A DNA stretch of 64,000 nt from Medicago truncatula. Lineage: Eukaryota; Streptophyta; Magnoliopsida; Fabales; Fabaceae. Where the stretch lies: contig NC_053043.1 of the NCBI RefSeq assembly GCF_003473485.1, forward strand, positions 18,292,001 to 18,356,000, in the 5' to 3' direction. The position numbers and the translations under genes are program-made. Positions 1 to 13,214 of the stretch are shown piece after piece (the first letter of the stretch is position 1; each line of letters begins with the position of its first letter). Below the pieces are notes generated by a model. The model was not told the origin of the DNA and did no database searches. It was given only the letters and a program-made list of their open reading frames with translations.

Positions 1-312
1 GATTTAGGGATTTCTGTTTGATTTGTAAATATTTCAGCGCTATCAAATAATGTGCCAATAGGGTTTCTCTTAAGAAATCCAAGTTATTGAAGTTTTATTT
101 ATAATAGAAATGCTAACAATGCACTCCCTCTTATTAGTTGAAAATCATGTGAGTCTCATCAAATATATATGGGCCTAACATAATTCAGTGGGACCTGTTG
201 GATTTTAACTAACCGAACATAGTGTGTTGGGAAGTGTGTGTTAGAGAGTGTATTGCTGGCAGTCCTCTCTTCATAAATTTTATAATTAAACTATTTAATT
301 TTCTTCTTTTAG

Positions 313-3300
313 GTTAATGATGCCCTGAAGGTGGATGTCAAGTGTCCAAATGCATTATCTATGCTGGGTGAGTTGGAGTTGAAAAATGATGATTGGGTGA
401 AGGCAAAAGAAACTCTCCGGAGAGCGAGTGATGCCACTGACGGGAAGGACTCGTATGCTACACTTTCTCTCGTAAGTCTACTCTTCGGTGCACATTTCAC
501 TTCATCCTGTTCCCACAGCTATCTGTAGAACTTCAACGGGAAATAAATATTGGGTTCCCCATTATTGTGTTATTATAGTAATTCTTTTGTTACACTGATT
601 GTGATATGAATAGGGAAACTGGAACTACTTCGCTGCAGTTCGGAATGAAAAGAGAAATCCAAAGCTAGAAGCTACTCATTTGGAAAAGGCCAAGGAGCTT
701 TATACAAGAGTAGGTTTTCTCATCTTTCTTACTTCTATCCGAATGGGAGCCACTTTTGCATGTTTGTGATTCCTTCTAAGCTTTTGATCCCTAGACTTAT
801 GGTTATGATTGAAGAAATTTGATGACCTTGGCATTGATATCCATAGAAATAGAATCTGGTTGATATTAACATTGTTGAGTTTCTACATCTAGCAGCTTAA
901 GCTCCTTGGATAGTAGGTCCCATAGCTATCGATCCTCGATAGCAGTGCATTGCGGCTGATCTAAAATACGCTATTGAGATAGCAGGATGACTGCTATTCT
1001 ATTTCTTTTTATAAATATTAAATAATTAAAATAATATATAAGTGCTGAAAATTAAATAATACCAAACACTCACGAAATATTCATAATTAACAATTTAAAG
1101 TACCAACTATTAAGCAAAAGATAAACAGGTTTAAGCATCTAATGCTTTAAGTAACCAAACCTCAAAATTCAAGTTAAAAAATGGCCAATGTAACAAGCTT
1201 TTTTTTTTCTTCTAAGCGGCAGTCGCAGGCTCGTAGCCTCAAACAGCTGTGATTTTGGCCGCTGTAGCAGGCACTACAGTCACTACAGCTCTGCTACAGA
1301 CTTTTAATAGCGGCCACCAGCTGCTGTAGTGTGCTATTGATGACATTGATTGGTCCTTGATATGATCCAAGCTCTTTTCGGAATAACACGTCAAGAGTTT
1401 AGTCCTTGTTGAGTTGTTGTCTCCATTATTCACAGTTAAGCTAAATTTCAGCTCAAAGGTAAAGCAGGCCTGTATATTATCTCTGTTTAAGCCAAAGGCT
1501 AGAAATATACCATTCCTAAGTCTTTGCTTGTCCCCTTAAGTTTTTTTCGATAGATGTTCCTTCCTGGACCAAAATAAAAGATTTTTACTCTTTTAATAGT
1601 GTATCTTTTCTCTATTTGAGGAAGATAGAATTTATCAGCGCTTATGCTTTAATTACTTTTCGCTGAAGTATTGTATATGTTATGTTGAAACATTTTCTGC
1701 ATCATTTAGGCCCTGTTCTAACAAAAAGAATTATATTATTTGTAATAACCCGTTTATTTTTAAACATTTGTAGGTTATGATTCAGCATTCTGCTAATTTA
1801 TATGCTGCCAATGGTGCTGCGGTTGTTTTTGCGGAGAAAGGCCATTTTGATGTTTCAAAAGATATCTTTGCACAGGTTTCTGTTTTGTCAGCTTTATTTG
1901 TTGGACATGAAAGGAATGGACTATTATCTTTTGGAATTAATTCTATTTATTACTCTATGGCAGGTTCAAGAAGCTGCCAGTGGTAGCGTTTTTGTCCAGA
2001 TGCCTGACGTTTGGATAAATCTGGCACATGTTTATTTTGCTCAGGGAAATTTTGCTTTGGCCGTCAAAATGGTGAGTTTGTCCTACTTTTATTTTGTATC
2101 CTCTAATCCCTTTAAGTTCCCACTCAAGTATTTATGACATCAATTTTATGCTTTCGACCTTGCTTAATATGCAGTATCAGAATTGCTTGCGGAAGTTTTA
2201 TCATAACACAGACTCACAAATACTTCTATACCTGGCTCGCACCCATTATGAAGCGGAACAGTGGCAAGACTGTATTAAAACTCTACAGAGAGCCATCCAT
2301 TTGGCACCCTCAAACTACACATTAAGGTTTGATGCAGGGGTTGCAATGCAAAAGTTTTCAGCATCAACCCTTCAAAAGGCAAAGAGGACTGCAGATGAGG
2401 TTTGTTTCTTTACCCTTGAATAATTTTTACAACATTTATTACTATTTGATTAAAAATGCTTACAGATAGATGGAATTATTATCTATTTTATGTGAAGACG
2501 TCCATTTTGACCCAAAATTGTAGCAGGGTTCTTTGAAGTACGAATATGGAACAAATTGCGCCAAAATATAAGCCTTGTTTAATTGTGGAAAACTTTATCG
2601 TACTGAAATATACCATTATAAAGAAATAAATCAAAAAATATGAAAACCAGTTTGCCTCACAACAAAATATGCTGAATTGTTAGTTGATTTTGCTAAACTT
2701 GCCAAACCAAGTTCTGATTGTTTCAAACCATGTAAGGATCTTTGTAACCTGTGTAAAAGACTAGTGTCCCCTTGAGCAACAAACCTAGGTGATTGGAGAG
2801 ATTTGTCTTGAAGCTATCCATTCCGCCATGTTTTCTCATTGAGATTTGTAGAAAATATTTCTGATATATTTCAAACTTTGAATAGAGTACAAACACTAAT
2901 TCGTTTATACAGACTATTCAAAACCTAACATTCCTGATTAATGGGCCAAATACAGTTATTACATGTGATTACAAAGTATTCACTATTTATAACAAGATTG
3001 ATTAAGCTGTGAAGTTATTAGGGCTTCTTTTATTGTGGATAGTTATTCTGTCTTACATTTGTTTATCGTCAAATGATTCCCTATTTACCTTTTATTTTTA
3101 ATAAATAGTAGACCAATCTAATGCAGGACCTAGTTTGATCATTGCTATCTAACTGATATTGATTTCTAAATGTTAGGTGAGAGCAACGGTTGCAGGGCTG
3201 CAAAATGCTGTTCGTATATTTAGTCAGTTGTCTGCTGCTTCCAACCTACATATTCATGGATTTGATGAGAAGAAGATTGACACTCATGTTGGATACTGCA

Positions 3301-5284
3301 CCCACTTACTTTCGGCTGCAAAAGTTCATCTTGAAGCAGCTGAACGTGAAGAACAACAAATACGGCAGAGACAGGAACTTGCTCGTCAGGTTGCATTGGC
3401 TGAGGAAGCCCGGCGCAAGGCTGAAGAGCAAAGGAAGATTCAGGTATGTTTTTTTCGTAATTTCTCAGTATCTGTTTCATCACATTGGTTGAGATCTAAA
3501 GCGCTGTACTTATACATTGCTTTTGTTTTGATTTGAAATAGATGGACAGAAGAAAGCATGAGGACGAATTGAAAATAGTGCAACAACAGGAGGAAAATTT
3601 TAAGCGTGTTAAGGTAAGAGTTCATCGTGGTCTTTCAAAAGATATTTGGAGTTAATATATTGCTGTTGATACTCCCATATTGAATTAGATATGACTTGAA
3701 AATGAGTTTATAAGTTTGAGAGATCCCTCGCCTTATTATTCAGTTGTGGTTAAGTTAGACCAAACTCAATGTGAGACTCTTAACACACTCTGGTAATGCC
3801 CAGGACTGAGCATCTGGATTGTGAGCTTAAGTTAGACTCTGATACCATCTTAGAATTTGGATAGGATCTGATACTAGCTTTTAAGGCGAGGAGTGCTCCC
3901 ACTTATGAAAATGTTGCTAGACCTTATCTCATCCAATGTAGAACTTATAACGAGCTTATAAGTGGGAGACATCCCTCACCTTACAAGCCGCGGCTTTAGT
4001 AAGGTTGGGTTAGGCCAAACCCAAATTTTAAGAACTGTTAACAACTTTTCAATTTGTCTCCTTATTGAATACATTTACTTTTAATGAAAATGATCTTACT
4101 TTACAGAAGCGTTTTCTTAAAAAATAAGCCTAGTTCTAAATCACAAGAATAGATGAAAAAGTAAATAGAAACAAACCGATGGTTCCTATAGTAACTAGTT
4201 TTACTGGCTGTTGTATAGTTCTTAATTTTGAAGGTTATTTTTTGGGCTATTTGTTATCTATGAAGCACCAACAGGACACGAATACCAGTCATGACACTGA
4301 CCCTAACACAGACATTAATAAGAATTTGAGAAAATGGAAATTACGGTTAAATGTCGTATGTTTGTATAAAAAAAAAAAAAAATCAATGTGCTTTGGAAAT
4401 TCTAAGCTTCTATTTGCATTTCTAGGAACAATGGAAGAGCAGCACACATTCAAAACGGAGGGAAAGGTCCGATGATGAAGACGGTGGGACTGCTGAGAAA
4501 AAGAGAAGAAAGGGTGGAAAGAGGAGGAAGAAGGATAAACACTCAAAATCACACAATGACACAGAAGAAGCAGAGGCTGATATGATGGATGAACAAGAAA
4601 TGGAGGATGAAGATGTTGACATGAACTCCAGAGAGGAGCCCCAAACTCAGATGAATGATGATGAGGAAAATCCCCACGGTCTTCTGGCATTAGCTGGACT
4701 TGAGGATTCTGATGCAGATGATGAGCCGGTAATTTATTGTATAATTGGAATTATGACTTTTATAGTCTGCTATCCACACACTATCCTCTGGTTGGAATAT
4801 TCTTTTGCCATATCACGATGGACTAATTGGTAGAACATTTATTTGCATTGCGTCTGTGAATTGCATTTTTAACTAAGTTGGTAGTTAGTCCTACCAATTT
4901 ATTCTATAGATCATGATAATAAAAGTCAATAACACTGAAGTTCTGAACTAGTATATACTCATTGTCATTATCGTCACAAATTTTTATTTCCATTTTCTTG
5001 GTTCTTCCAATAATTTAATTTGCTATCTATTGGGCAACTAAATCCTACTTCATTGGTTCACTTTTTGGCTGGTTAAAATAATTCTCTTATTGTTGTTGTT
5101 CAAGGCTGGACCTCCCTCAACCATTAGCAGGCGGAGGCAGGCATTATCAGAATCCGACGACGATCAGCCAATAATGAGGCAAACGAGTCCTGTAAGAGAA
5201 CAGTCTGTTGATATGGAGGAGAGTGATGGAGAAATCAGGGATGAGAAGAGACATGAAGATGATGGCAGTGATGAGGAGAAATAA
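313..5284 (+). CDS. CTR9 (VIP6/ELF8): CTR9/VIP6-like Paf1-complex subunit, C-terminal exons (5' partial)
   Basis: Nine exons can be joined: 313-471, 614-709, 1774-1875, 1964-2071, 2175-2399, 3177-3443, 3542-3613, 4426-4728 and 5105-5284 (TAA). All have GT-AG borders and every junction is phase 0, giving 503 residues plus stop. The first exons carry tetratricopeptide repeats (for example ALSMLGELELKNDDWVKAKE and NLAHVYFAQGNFALAVK). Exons 6-7 form a charged coiled coil (QQIRQRQELARQVALAEEAR). The tail is a basic cluster (KKRRKGGKRRKKDK) followed by acidic, serine-rich stretches. This order is that of plant CTR9. The family is about 1,100 residues long, so roughly the N-terminal half lies before the window; bases 1-312 read as intron. 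CTR9 is the TPR scaffold of the nuclear Paf1 complex, which couples RNA polymerase II elongation to H3K4, H3K36 and H2B modification; in Arabidopsis it is needed for FLC expression. Identity is confident from the continuous protein; exact splice sites are by eye. Confidence 0.93.
940..1345. repeat. Possible degenerate MITE in CTR9 intron
   Basis: The 1,064-bp intron between exons 2 and 3 has a patch of short, partly inverted GC-richer words around 'gctatcgat..cgatagcagtg' at the left and 'aatagcggccaccagctgctg' at the right, unlike the AT-rich intron around it. This is the look of an hAT-like MITE remnant. No clean terminal repeat or target duplication could be fixed. Confidence 0.3.
3700..4400. 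repeat. Repeat-derived segments in CTR9 intron
   Basis: The 812-bp intron between exons 7 and 8 holds two repeat-like stretches. Around 3715-4030 are repeated phrases such as 'ataagtgggagacatccctc' and 'aggttgggttaggccaaacc' that look like LTR-derived repeat sequence. Around 4260-4325 is a GACAC-rich stretch shared with the DENN 5'-UTR intron (about 31070-31140), 38830-38945 and 61425-61500. Neither has defined ends. Confidence 0.4.
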
Positions 5285-7689
5285 TATTAACTTTTTATCG
5301 CACAGGGTGAGTCTGAAATTTTTTTAGGAAAAACATTGTGCACTCGTTTTTGGCAATTCTTCTTTGTGGCAATATGATGTATATATACTAGAAAAGGCTA
5401 TTTTCACATAGATTTGGGAGGGGGCTTTATTTGTTGTCCAATGTAATGTAAAGCAACATATTTAGTCCATTCATATTTCCTTATTTATTTCATAAGTTTA
5501 GAACTAATGAGTAATGAACGATGATTATCAAGTTTATTGTCATTTAAACTAAAACTGTTTGGTTGACATTTAACTCAAAAGCTACAGTTTTTCTAGACAA
5601 TTAGTTTAAGTCAGTTGCTTTTATCAATATATTGATGTAATTTTGCAATGACATTAATTTTCATTATTATTGTGTAATCATATAATGAAAATATAAAAAA
5701 AAAAATTATATTAGTAGTTAAAGTAAAATCTATTTGTTTATAATTCTTGATCATTTAGAATTTTGAATAGGATTAAATTAATTTTCAGAAAAAAGTAGAA
5801 GTAAATGCTTTTTTATTTTTAATGGAGCTTTGTGATAATTACATAGCTAACTATTCTTTCTCCTTTTACAAGTAAATGCTAACTATAATATAACATTAAA
5901 TAACTATGGATATTCAATTCACCTATAATTTATCTACGAGCTTGACTTATTAATTCAAAAGATAAAAGTTTAAATTTCACCTGAAACAATTGTGACGTGA
6001 TAATTGATGTCTTTATTGATAATATTTGCCCCTTTCCCTTCTCCAAGAGTTCAGTTGAGATATAAATAAAGTCCAACAAAGATAAATAGTCTAATATTCT
6101 AACCTAATCAAGTCTATTCTATTTTAAATTCATTGATCAAATGTTGAATTTACAGTATCAGTTTATTTTTAAATTTTTTATCTAGTCATATGGGTTAGAA
6201 ATTCATCTCTTAAGGTGAGTAAGTGAATAATCCAAGGTTAAAACCTCGACTGCAATATATATATATATATATATATGTGGGATTAGAAATTCATCTCTTA
6301 AGGTGAGTAAATAAATATTACTTTGTAAGATAACTGAATGTCTCATTTTATTTATTTATTTATTTATTGACAGAAAATGTTATGTTATTAGAAAAACATG
6401 TTCTTATTTATTTGTCATTTTTAAATTTCAATTTATGTCCTTTTTTGTTTATCAATTATATATTCTATCAATAGTTTTACAAAAGGGTGACCTTGAGCAT
6501 GGAGAGAGGGATGGCGTCCAGGACATCATTTTTTATTGGCATCAAAATTATTATTTTTACTTGATAGTTAGTATTATTACATATATTTCTTTTTAACTCG
6601 TTTTGGTTAAGTCTACTGAAAATATTTTTTTCACAAAATCTTATCTATTAATGAATGTTTTGTAACAAAAATGTAAGAAGAAACACATTTGAAAAATTAA
6701 AAAGTCACAACTTTATTAATTCGCCCACAGTACCAAAAATCTTAAGACTCACTCTGGTTTTACATTTACACTATTGAAGAGAGAATAAATGAGTGAATAG
6801 ACCAATAATGGGAAAAGTATATTTAAACTATAGTATTTTTTTTAACAAAACTTTTGATTTGTGCAGAAACATGTATATAAAAATAAATGCAGTAATTTGT
6901 ACCCAAAAATAAAAAATGTTCCTAATGAATATGTACTTAGTTATATCACTATATAGAAGAAATTTCCTATATAAAAAAAAAAAGTAAAGTGATTAAAAAG
7001 AGGTGACTAAGGAAATACACTTAAGTGAATGGATCGTCCAGAAGTGACAAACTCAATTAATGGGGCCATAATGCACCGAATTTTATATTTTGAAGGAAAC
7101 AACATAAAGGATGAAGGAAAACAAGAAAACATATGTGCTAGTGAATATTAGTCCAACCATTAAAATGATTAGGTGATGTCACATAGAGTTTCATACTATT
7201 TTTGGAAGTAAGAACCAAACATAGAAAATATATTAGCACACAAGACTACACATTGTCATTACATCTCATGGACACACAAATCCATTGGAACTTCCTTTTG
7301 TGACAAAACCATTGCTTCTGAACCCCACCTTGTAGATGCATTATTGCCCTTTGATTCAGGTACATGGACACACATTATTGAAAACTTTGCTCAACCATCT
7401 ACAAAACAATATCAAGGTTTTAGACAAACAATTAACAATGTTTAGATAATCGTCTAGTTGAAGATTAATGAATATACAAGGTTCGAAATTCATTAACCAC
7501 CAACGTAACTTAATGTTCACGTGTTCAAATCAACATGTAGTCGGACACTTGAAAATTATGACTAACCATGTCCAAATTCGCGATGTAAGTGCAATATCAA
7601 GAATCACGATGTAACTGCAACATGATTTAAAATCTAAAACAGTACTATCAAAGAAATTGAGACGAATGGATATGAATCTCTATGAAAGT
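5285..7689. other. CTR9 3' flank and AT-rich intergenic region
   Basis: No gene seen. It holds the CTR9 3' UTR, an AT microsatellite near 6258-6275, and a sentence-like repeat ('gaaattcatctcttaaggtg') present at about 6199 and again at about 6286 on either side of that microsatellite, possibly a small duplicated repeat. The last 400 bases are probably the GRF 3' UTR. Confidence 0.6.
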
Positions 7690-9465
7690 TCAATTACCAT
7701 GGTGATTTCTTGAAGTGAAAGTTGGAAAATTATGAGTAGAGGATGGAATAGAAATTGATAATTGAGTAGTAGATGATTTATCATCCAAATCAAGCCATTG
7801 ATCTCTCCCTTTATGTGGCCATTCATCAAAGAAGCGATGAACAGTTTTCTGAGGTTCATCTTGCTTTGAGTGTTCACTAAGGCTCTGAAGTTGCAAGCAA
7901 GAGTAATCATTGGACAACGCCGAATAGCTCCTCTGTCTCAAAGAAGTAGAAGATGATGAGGAAGAACTCATAGTAAGTGGTGTTAGTTGCCAAGGATCAT
8001 GTTCCATTGATGAAGTAGAGAAGCTTTTCATAGTACTGCTACCAGAAGGTTCTTTGAAGAATGCATACTCATCAACCTCTTCTTTTTGTCCATACACATA
8101 CCTGTTCCTTTTTTACAAAAAGAAAAAAGAGAATCAATCACAATTCACAAACATTTAATATTATTAAGTACTTCAAAACAAGGTTTTAAATTTCGAGATT
8201 GTTGCGTCACAATCTTTGATATTAAAGATCATAGTCTCAATCATAATCTTGAGAGTAAATAGCCATTTTGATCTCTTAATGTGTGAGGTGCCATTATATT
8301 CTTTGAATGTATCGAAATTGCAAAAGAATCCACCGACGTCTCTTCTATTTAAGAACACGCCCGATTACCAAACTAACTTACAACTTACACATCTACAAAC
8401 TAAAATGACTATTTACTCAAAGTCATATTGCTGTCATATATTTATCAAAAAAATCGAGTCAACGATCATTTTGGTACCTAAATGTGTAAGACAATGTCAC
8501 TATAATATCTTAATGTATCGAAATTACAGAAATATCGTTGAGCCTATCTTTGTTAGTGATTCAAAAGACACATCCAATAAACTAAGTAACAAAAGACACA
8601 TTCAGATATGTTTATGTAATTTTGTTACACTTACGGCACCGACCTACACATTCAAATACCAAAATGACTATTTACTCCAAAAACGACTGATTCAAAGTTT
8701 AGGAAGAACCTGTAATCAGTGTTATTCTGAGAGCAAGTGTTACTGTCAAGAAACAAGGGAGCACTATTGTCTTCAAAAGACAAACCAATACCAGATGACA
8801 AAGTTGACCTTGAAGTTGTATGAGGATACATAAAGGACTGTTGCAAATTAGAAGCATAGCAAGAATTTTGAGGATAGTTTTGGTGATGTTGTTGTGTCTC
8901 AAAAGACAAAGAAGAAGAAGAATTAGTTAATGATGCAGGGCTATTTTTGGTAAGTGATGAAGCATTATTAATATTATTTGTATTTGTTGTTGCTGTTTTA
9001 ACAACTTCCACAGGCTTTCTTGAACGGTTTTTTCCTCTATGCATGTGTCTTTCACAGTATTTAGAATCTGGATATGCTTCTTTTGAGCATCTCCATTTTT
9101 TTCCATCTGTTCTTCTACATCTACCTGGCTCTGGATCTATTTTTCTTCCTAAACCCATTTGCAGATAGTTCCATCCAACTGAAAAAAAAAAAATTATTAA
9201 TTGTCTACATAAAGATTTGAAGTATGTTTTGAAGTTAAACTCTTAACAGTAAACATATGAATATAGAGAGAAAAGACTTACAGTGTTGGTGTTGTTGACT
9301 AGGAAAAAGTCTTGAAGAAAGAGGAGAATCCAAATAGCTTTTTCTTATGGTAAAAAGAAGATCAGGTGGAATAGATATACCAGAAGCCATGTACTTGTAA
9401 ATAAGAGCTTGATGTTCAAGTTCTTGCCATTGTGAAGGAGTAAAAGGAAACTTGTTCTTGTTCAT
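7690..9465 (-). CDS. GRF: Growth-regulating factor (QLQ/WRC transcription factor)
   Basis: Three exons on the minus strand, 9465-9282, 9178-8710 and 8101-7690, join in frame to 354 residues. The QLQ domain (about residues 6-41, [20 protein letters not shown]) binds the GIF/AN3 co-activator. The WRC domain (about 75-117) shows C82-X9-C92-X10-C103-X2-H106 and a basic nuclear-targeting run. The C-terminus has an FFDEWP motif and a TQL motif; I see no GGPL motif. The layout is closest to the GRF5/GRF6 type, but the exact orthologue is uncertain. GRFs act in the nucleus and promote cell proliferation in leaves and other organs. An upstream in-frame ATG at 9495 would add a poly-isoleucine stretch encoded by an ATT microsatellite, so I prefer the ATG at 9465. 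The miR396 site lies in exon 2, and intron 2 carries repeats. Confidence 0.95.
8249..8685. mobile_element. Two related MITE-like units in GRF intron 2
   Basis: The unit ends read 'gagtaaatag-c/t-cattttg' and its inverse. Inverted ends occur at about 8251/8420 and again at about 8455/8682, with a shared middle phrase ('aatgtatcgaaatt') in both halves. This looks like two tandem copies, about 170 and 230 bp, of one small element inside the 608-bp intron. No target duplication was resolved. Confidence 0.5.
9006..9027 (-). promoter_or_regulatory. miR396 target site in GRF exon 2
   Basis: On the coding strand the site begins CCGTTCAAGAAAG and ends CCTGTGGAA, covering codons for N112-E119 at the end of the WRC domain. 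This is the conserved GRF site for miR396, which pairs with the one-base bulge known for this family. It predicts post-transcriptional repression of this GRF, with miR396 limiting expression to young proliferating tissue. The site is read directly; the regulation is established for the family and not shown here. Confidence 0.93.
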
Positions 9466-9487
9466 TATTATTATTATTATTATTATC
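9463..9487. repeat. ATT trinucleotide microsatellite at GRF start codon
   Basis: A run of about seven ATT units sits directly upstream of, and touching, the preferred GRF start codon. Read from the upstream in-frame ATG at 9495 it encodes consecutive isoleucines. Length changes here would alter the leader or, if the upstream start is used, the N-terminus. Confidence 0.8.
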
Positions 9488-9499
9488 AAGCACAAGAAG

Positions 9500-12400
9500 A
9501 GAAGAGAAGGGTAATAATAGAATAGTTTAGGTGTTGGTGGAGTATAAATATAAAGAAGTACTAGTACTAGAGAGAAAGAGTAGGTATATTTATTTATTTA
9601 TTTTTTGTTAGAGGAAGTGGAACCATTAGGTTAGGTTACAGAATCTTGTTCTTGTGTGTAAGAGATGGATAAAATAAAACTAATGGTTCTGTTGTTGTTG
9701 TTGCTTACTGCTGCTTTTGCAGATAACCTGTCTCGCTGCCATCTCTTGTCTCTCTGACATCTCTACGGAAATCCATAAACTAGTCATTAATAAATAAACA
9801 AGGAAAATAGTTAAGACTATTAATTACTATATTAGACAAGTTCTGTATCTGAGTTAAATGAGTTGAGACGTTGAAAGAGTGTTGTGTATCTGATTTATAT
9901 GAGTTGAGACGTTGAAGGAGTATTTTAAAATAGATTATATGTTTGTTGATAACAAATTATCTTTCCTTGGATAAACAAATCAATGTCATTTTTCTATATA
10001 AAAAAAAAGTTAGTGAGAATTGAAAATTATCTACAACATCAATTTTGATTCAGTCTCTCAAAAAAAAGAATCAATTTTGATTCAGAATGCCTTAGAAGAG
10101 TAGAAGTTCACGTTATTTTTCGTTTTTACAAATGAGATGAGATTGATGAAAGCCACTTTGACAAGAGTAAGAGAATCAATTATTCAAAGATGAGTTGAGT
10201 TTTAAAATATATACATAACAGTTTTATCATATTTTTATCGAATGATATTACTATCTTAGACATTACAAAAAGTAAGAATATTTTGAAAAGCCAACGTTTA
10301 AGTTGAACTTAGATTGTATCTATTTCACGAATTTATGTAATGGCATATTGATGATCGTTCAGATCATCAATGTGCTAACTACATGAATGCATGTAATTGA
10401 TGATCACATGAGATTCAAATTCGCATTGATTATCGTTAAGAGATATAAATAAATTTTTAAGTAGTTCATATTAGACAACCAATCAAACTAGTCCAATTTA
10501 AAAAAGAAATCTATTTTTTAAAAAAATGAAAATCTAATATTAGTGATGAGTGTACTATGAAAGTATTTAAGAGTAGGTGAGTTTCTGAAGGCAAAGCCAT
10601 GACTGTATCTGAGACTGAGTGAGAAGATTGTACGGTTGAAGCTTTTATTACTGTTCATACTGAACTCTTTTACTTTTTAGCTGTTACTTTACCTCAGACC
10701 CCTCACTTACACTTTGACCTTTTTTTTTACATTTGGAAAATGAGAGAAGCAGTGCTGTGCCTGTGCAGGTGCAGTGCAGCCAGACCTGCCACTCTTGTGG
10801 GGTTTCTGACATTCTGAAAATTTTCCTTTTTTATTTTATTGTTTTTACTTTTTTATTACGTTTTTAGTCATTCATGATGTTTGGACTTTTCCACACTTCT
10901 TCATCCCTATCTCACCTTCCCATAACAATTGTTTTTTCTTGCAAGAAGAGATAAGTATGAGATTGTTTTTTCATCAAACAAAAACAAAATAATGAGATTT
11001 GTTAAATTTAGTTTATTATTGGAAAAACCCAAGTTCTATATATGAAAACAAAGATTCTTAATATGATATGAGTTTATAAAGAAATAATAATTATCATTTT
11101 ATAAATCAATTTTATAAGGATAAATCAAATTCAGTTTCAACACTTATTCACTATTTGCATTTGCATAAGTTTAACTTTCTTTATAAAACAAAGTTTAACG
11201 TTTATTTGCATTTACAATAATTGTCTTTTTATTATTTTTTTTTTTAAAATAATTGTCACTTTCGAATACCAATGCAGCATTTGTTATTTTTTTCCCATTA
11301 TAATACATTTATTTATTAAATTTCATCCAACTTAACTACTTCACTAACTACATTTAACAAGAGTTCAAACTTAACTACTTCACTAACTAAATTTATTATA
11401 GAGCATTGTTCCCTCTTGTCTAAACTCGCCGTTGTTTTAACTATGAGCAACAAACTTTGGGTGGATGCTCTGTTTAGAACTTTTCTTCAATACGTTAGCA
11501 CAAGTCTCACATCATAAAACTAGTCTAATTAAAAAAAAAAAAGACAACCTTATAAAGCTTTTATAACAAATATTACATGTCAATTTCGTGAAGTTGAACA
11601 AATTTCAAACTAAAATAACATTGAAGCCTATCATTTTTTTTTTTTGAAGGAACATTGAAGCCTATCATAAATTTGTCCAAGTTTTAAAACTTAGTTATGA
11701 TTGAAGATAGTTTTTATAGGAAAAATCTCTCAAGTCCACTCGTACATTTAGCCACTTTAGTAACACTCGTGGTTAACACTTTTTACACATATTTACAGTA
11801 AAGTTTTATCAAATGGTTAAATGTTACTAAAAGTTTTTTACGCCCAAAACAACGTATTCCGTGAATGATAAGTCTTTCAAATTCTACCTTCAAAACAACC
11901 TATTCGGTAAGTTTTTTCTTCTTTAAACTTTTCTATTTATTTTCTTCTATTATAATATATCTATCAAGGTTATCCAAGAGTGTTTGGATGAGATGATAAT
12001 GAAACATTTTTCAGTTTAATCAGAGATGTTTTGAGTTACAATCTAGACTTGAGAATGTAACAATGTCAAATCTCTTGAGATAGAATTGTGTCATCTATTA
12101 TCGTCCTACCTAACTCGAAGAATTTATCTTTAAAGTTGTGTGCATAGGATAAATAATTCATACTAAGATTAATATTATTTGTATACCTTCTAAATATACC
12201 AACATTATAAGTCTTATCTACTATTTTACTATGATACTTATCAAAGTATTCATTTCATTTCTCAAGTTGTGATGATCGTAATTGCAATATAATAACTGGT
12301 AAATAGATTTGAATCTCATCCTAAAAGTTAGTTCAAATGATGAGGGTATTTAAACATATTTATACATTTGATGGCTTGGGAACTTGAGCAATTCGAAATA

Positions 12401-13214
12401 AATAACAAACTACAAAATAACTTCAAAACCAACTACATCATCCACTCTCCGCCTTACGTGAGTTTGGCTCCAATTTCCACATTGCAAACCTTAATCCAGC
12501 TCTGATAACATGTTAAATAAGTTTAGATTTCATGCTTTAAATTAACTTTTTGGATGAGATCTAAACACATTTAACAAAAACCATTCATGTTGTGATGGTA
12601 TTTTTGTGAAATTAGAGGCAAAAAGTATCACTATATGTTTTTATTTAAGTTAGATTATTTCAAATTTAACTAGTGGTGAAAATAATTCATAAAAAAATGA
12701 AGAAGTGGCTAGTTTGTGATTCATCACCATTATTATAGATGAATTAAATAAGTAGAATGAACTTTAGAAAGCACGTGCAAACTGATTGGATCCTTTATAT
12801 GGTCGGTCTCTTTTATAAGCAATAGCAGAGCACTACACTACAAATTGATTGGATATGTTACCATTGCTTGCTACATAATACTATATAATAAAATCAAATA
12901 AAATACATGGGGTATATAAGTAAAAGTATAGGGATAGATGGGACGACATGATGATATTAATATTGTATTTATTTGGTTATAAAATTAAATTTTATGGAGC
13001 TATGGTTGCTTGAAGTGTAAGTGTTTGCAGGAACGTACAGTACTAATGTGCCTTCTTCTGAGCAGCACATACCACCCTGGCGGTCCAATTCCTGTAAACA
13101 TATATCTATTATCTACCATTCGTACATCACCTTCTTACTCATTCACGTTGTTGAGATTCATGGTTCTAATTATCTCTTACGTCTTAAATATTCAAAAGAA
13201 TGACTATTACTTTT
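9500..13214. other. Gene-free region upstream of GRF
   Basis: I see no coding gene. The first few hundred bases should hold the GRF 5' UTR and promoter. Small local duplications are present: a roughly 50-base unit repeated at 9843-9935 ('gagttgagacgttgaa' twice), 'atcaattttgattcag' twice near 10035-10085, and a roughly 35-base unit repeated near 11330-11395. A sequence at about 12496 ('gctctgataacatgttaaa') resembles a decayed primer-binding site next to an LTR end on the minus strand. Confidence 0.6.

Noticed and set aside
8216..8833. A 205-codon plus-strand open frame
   Set aside because: It lies across GRF intron 2 repeats and the antisense of GRF exon 2; composition is repeat-like and the antisense gene is clear.
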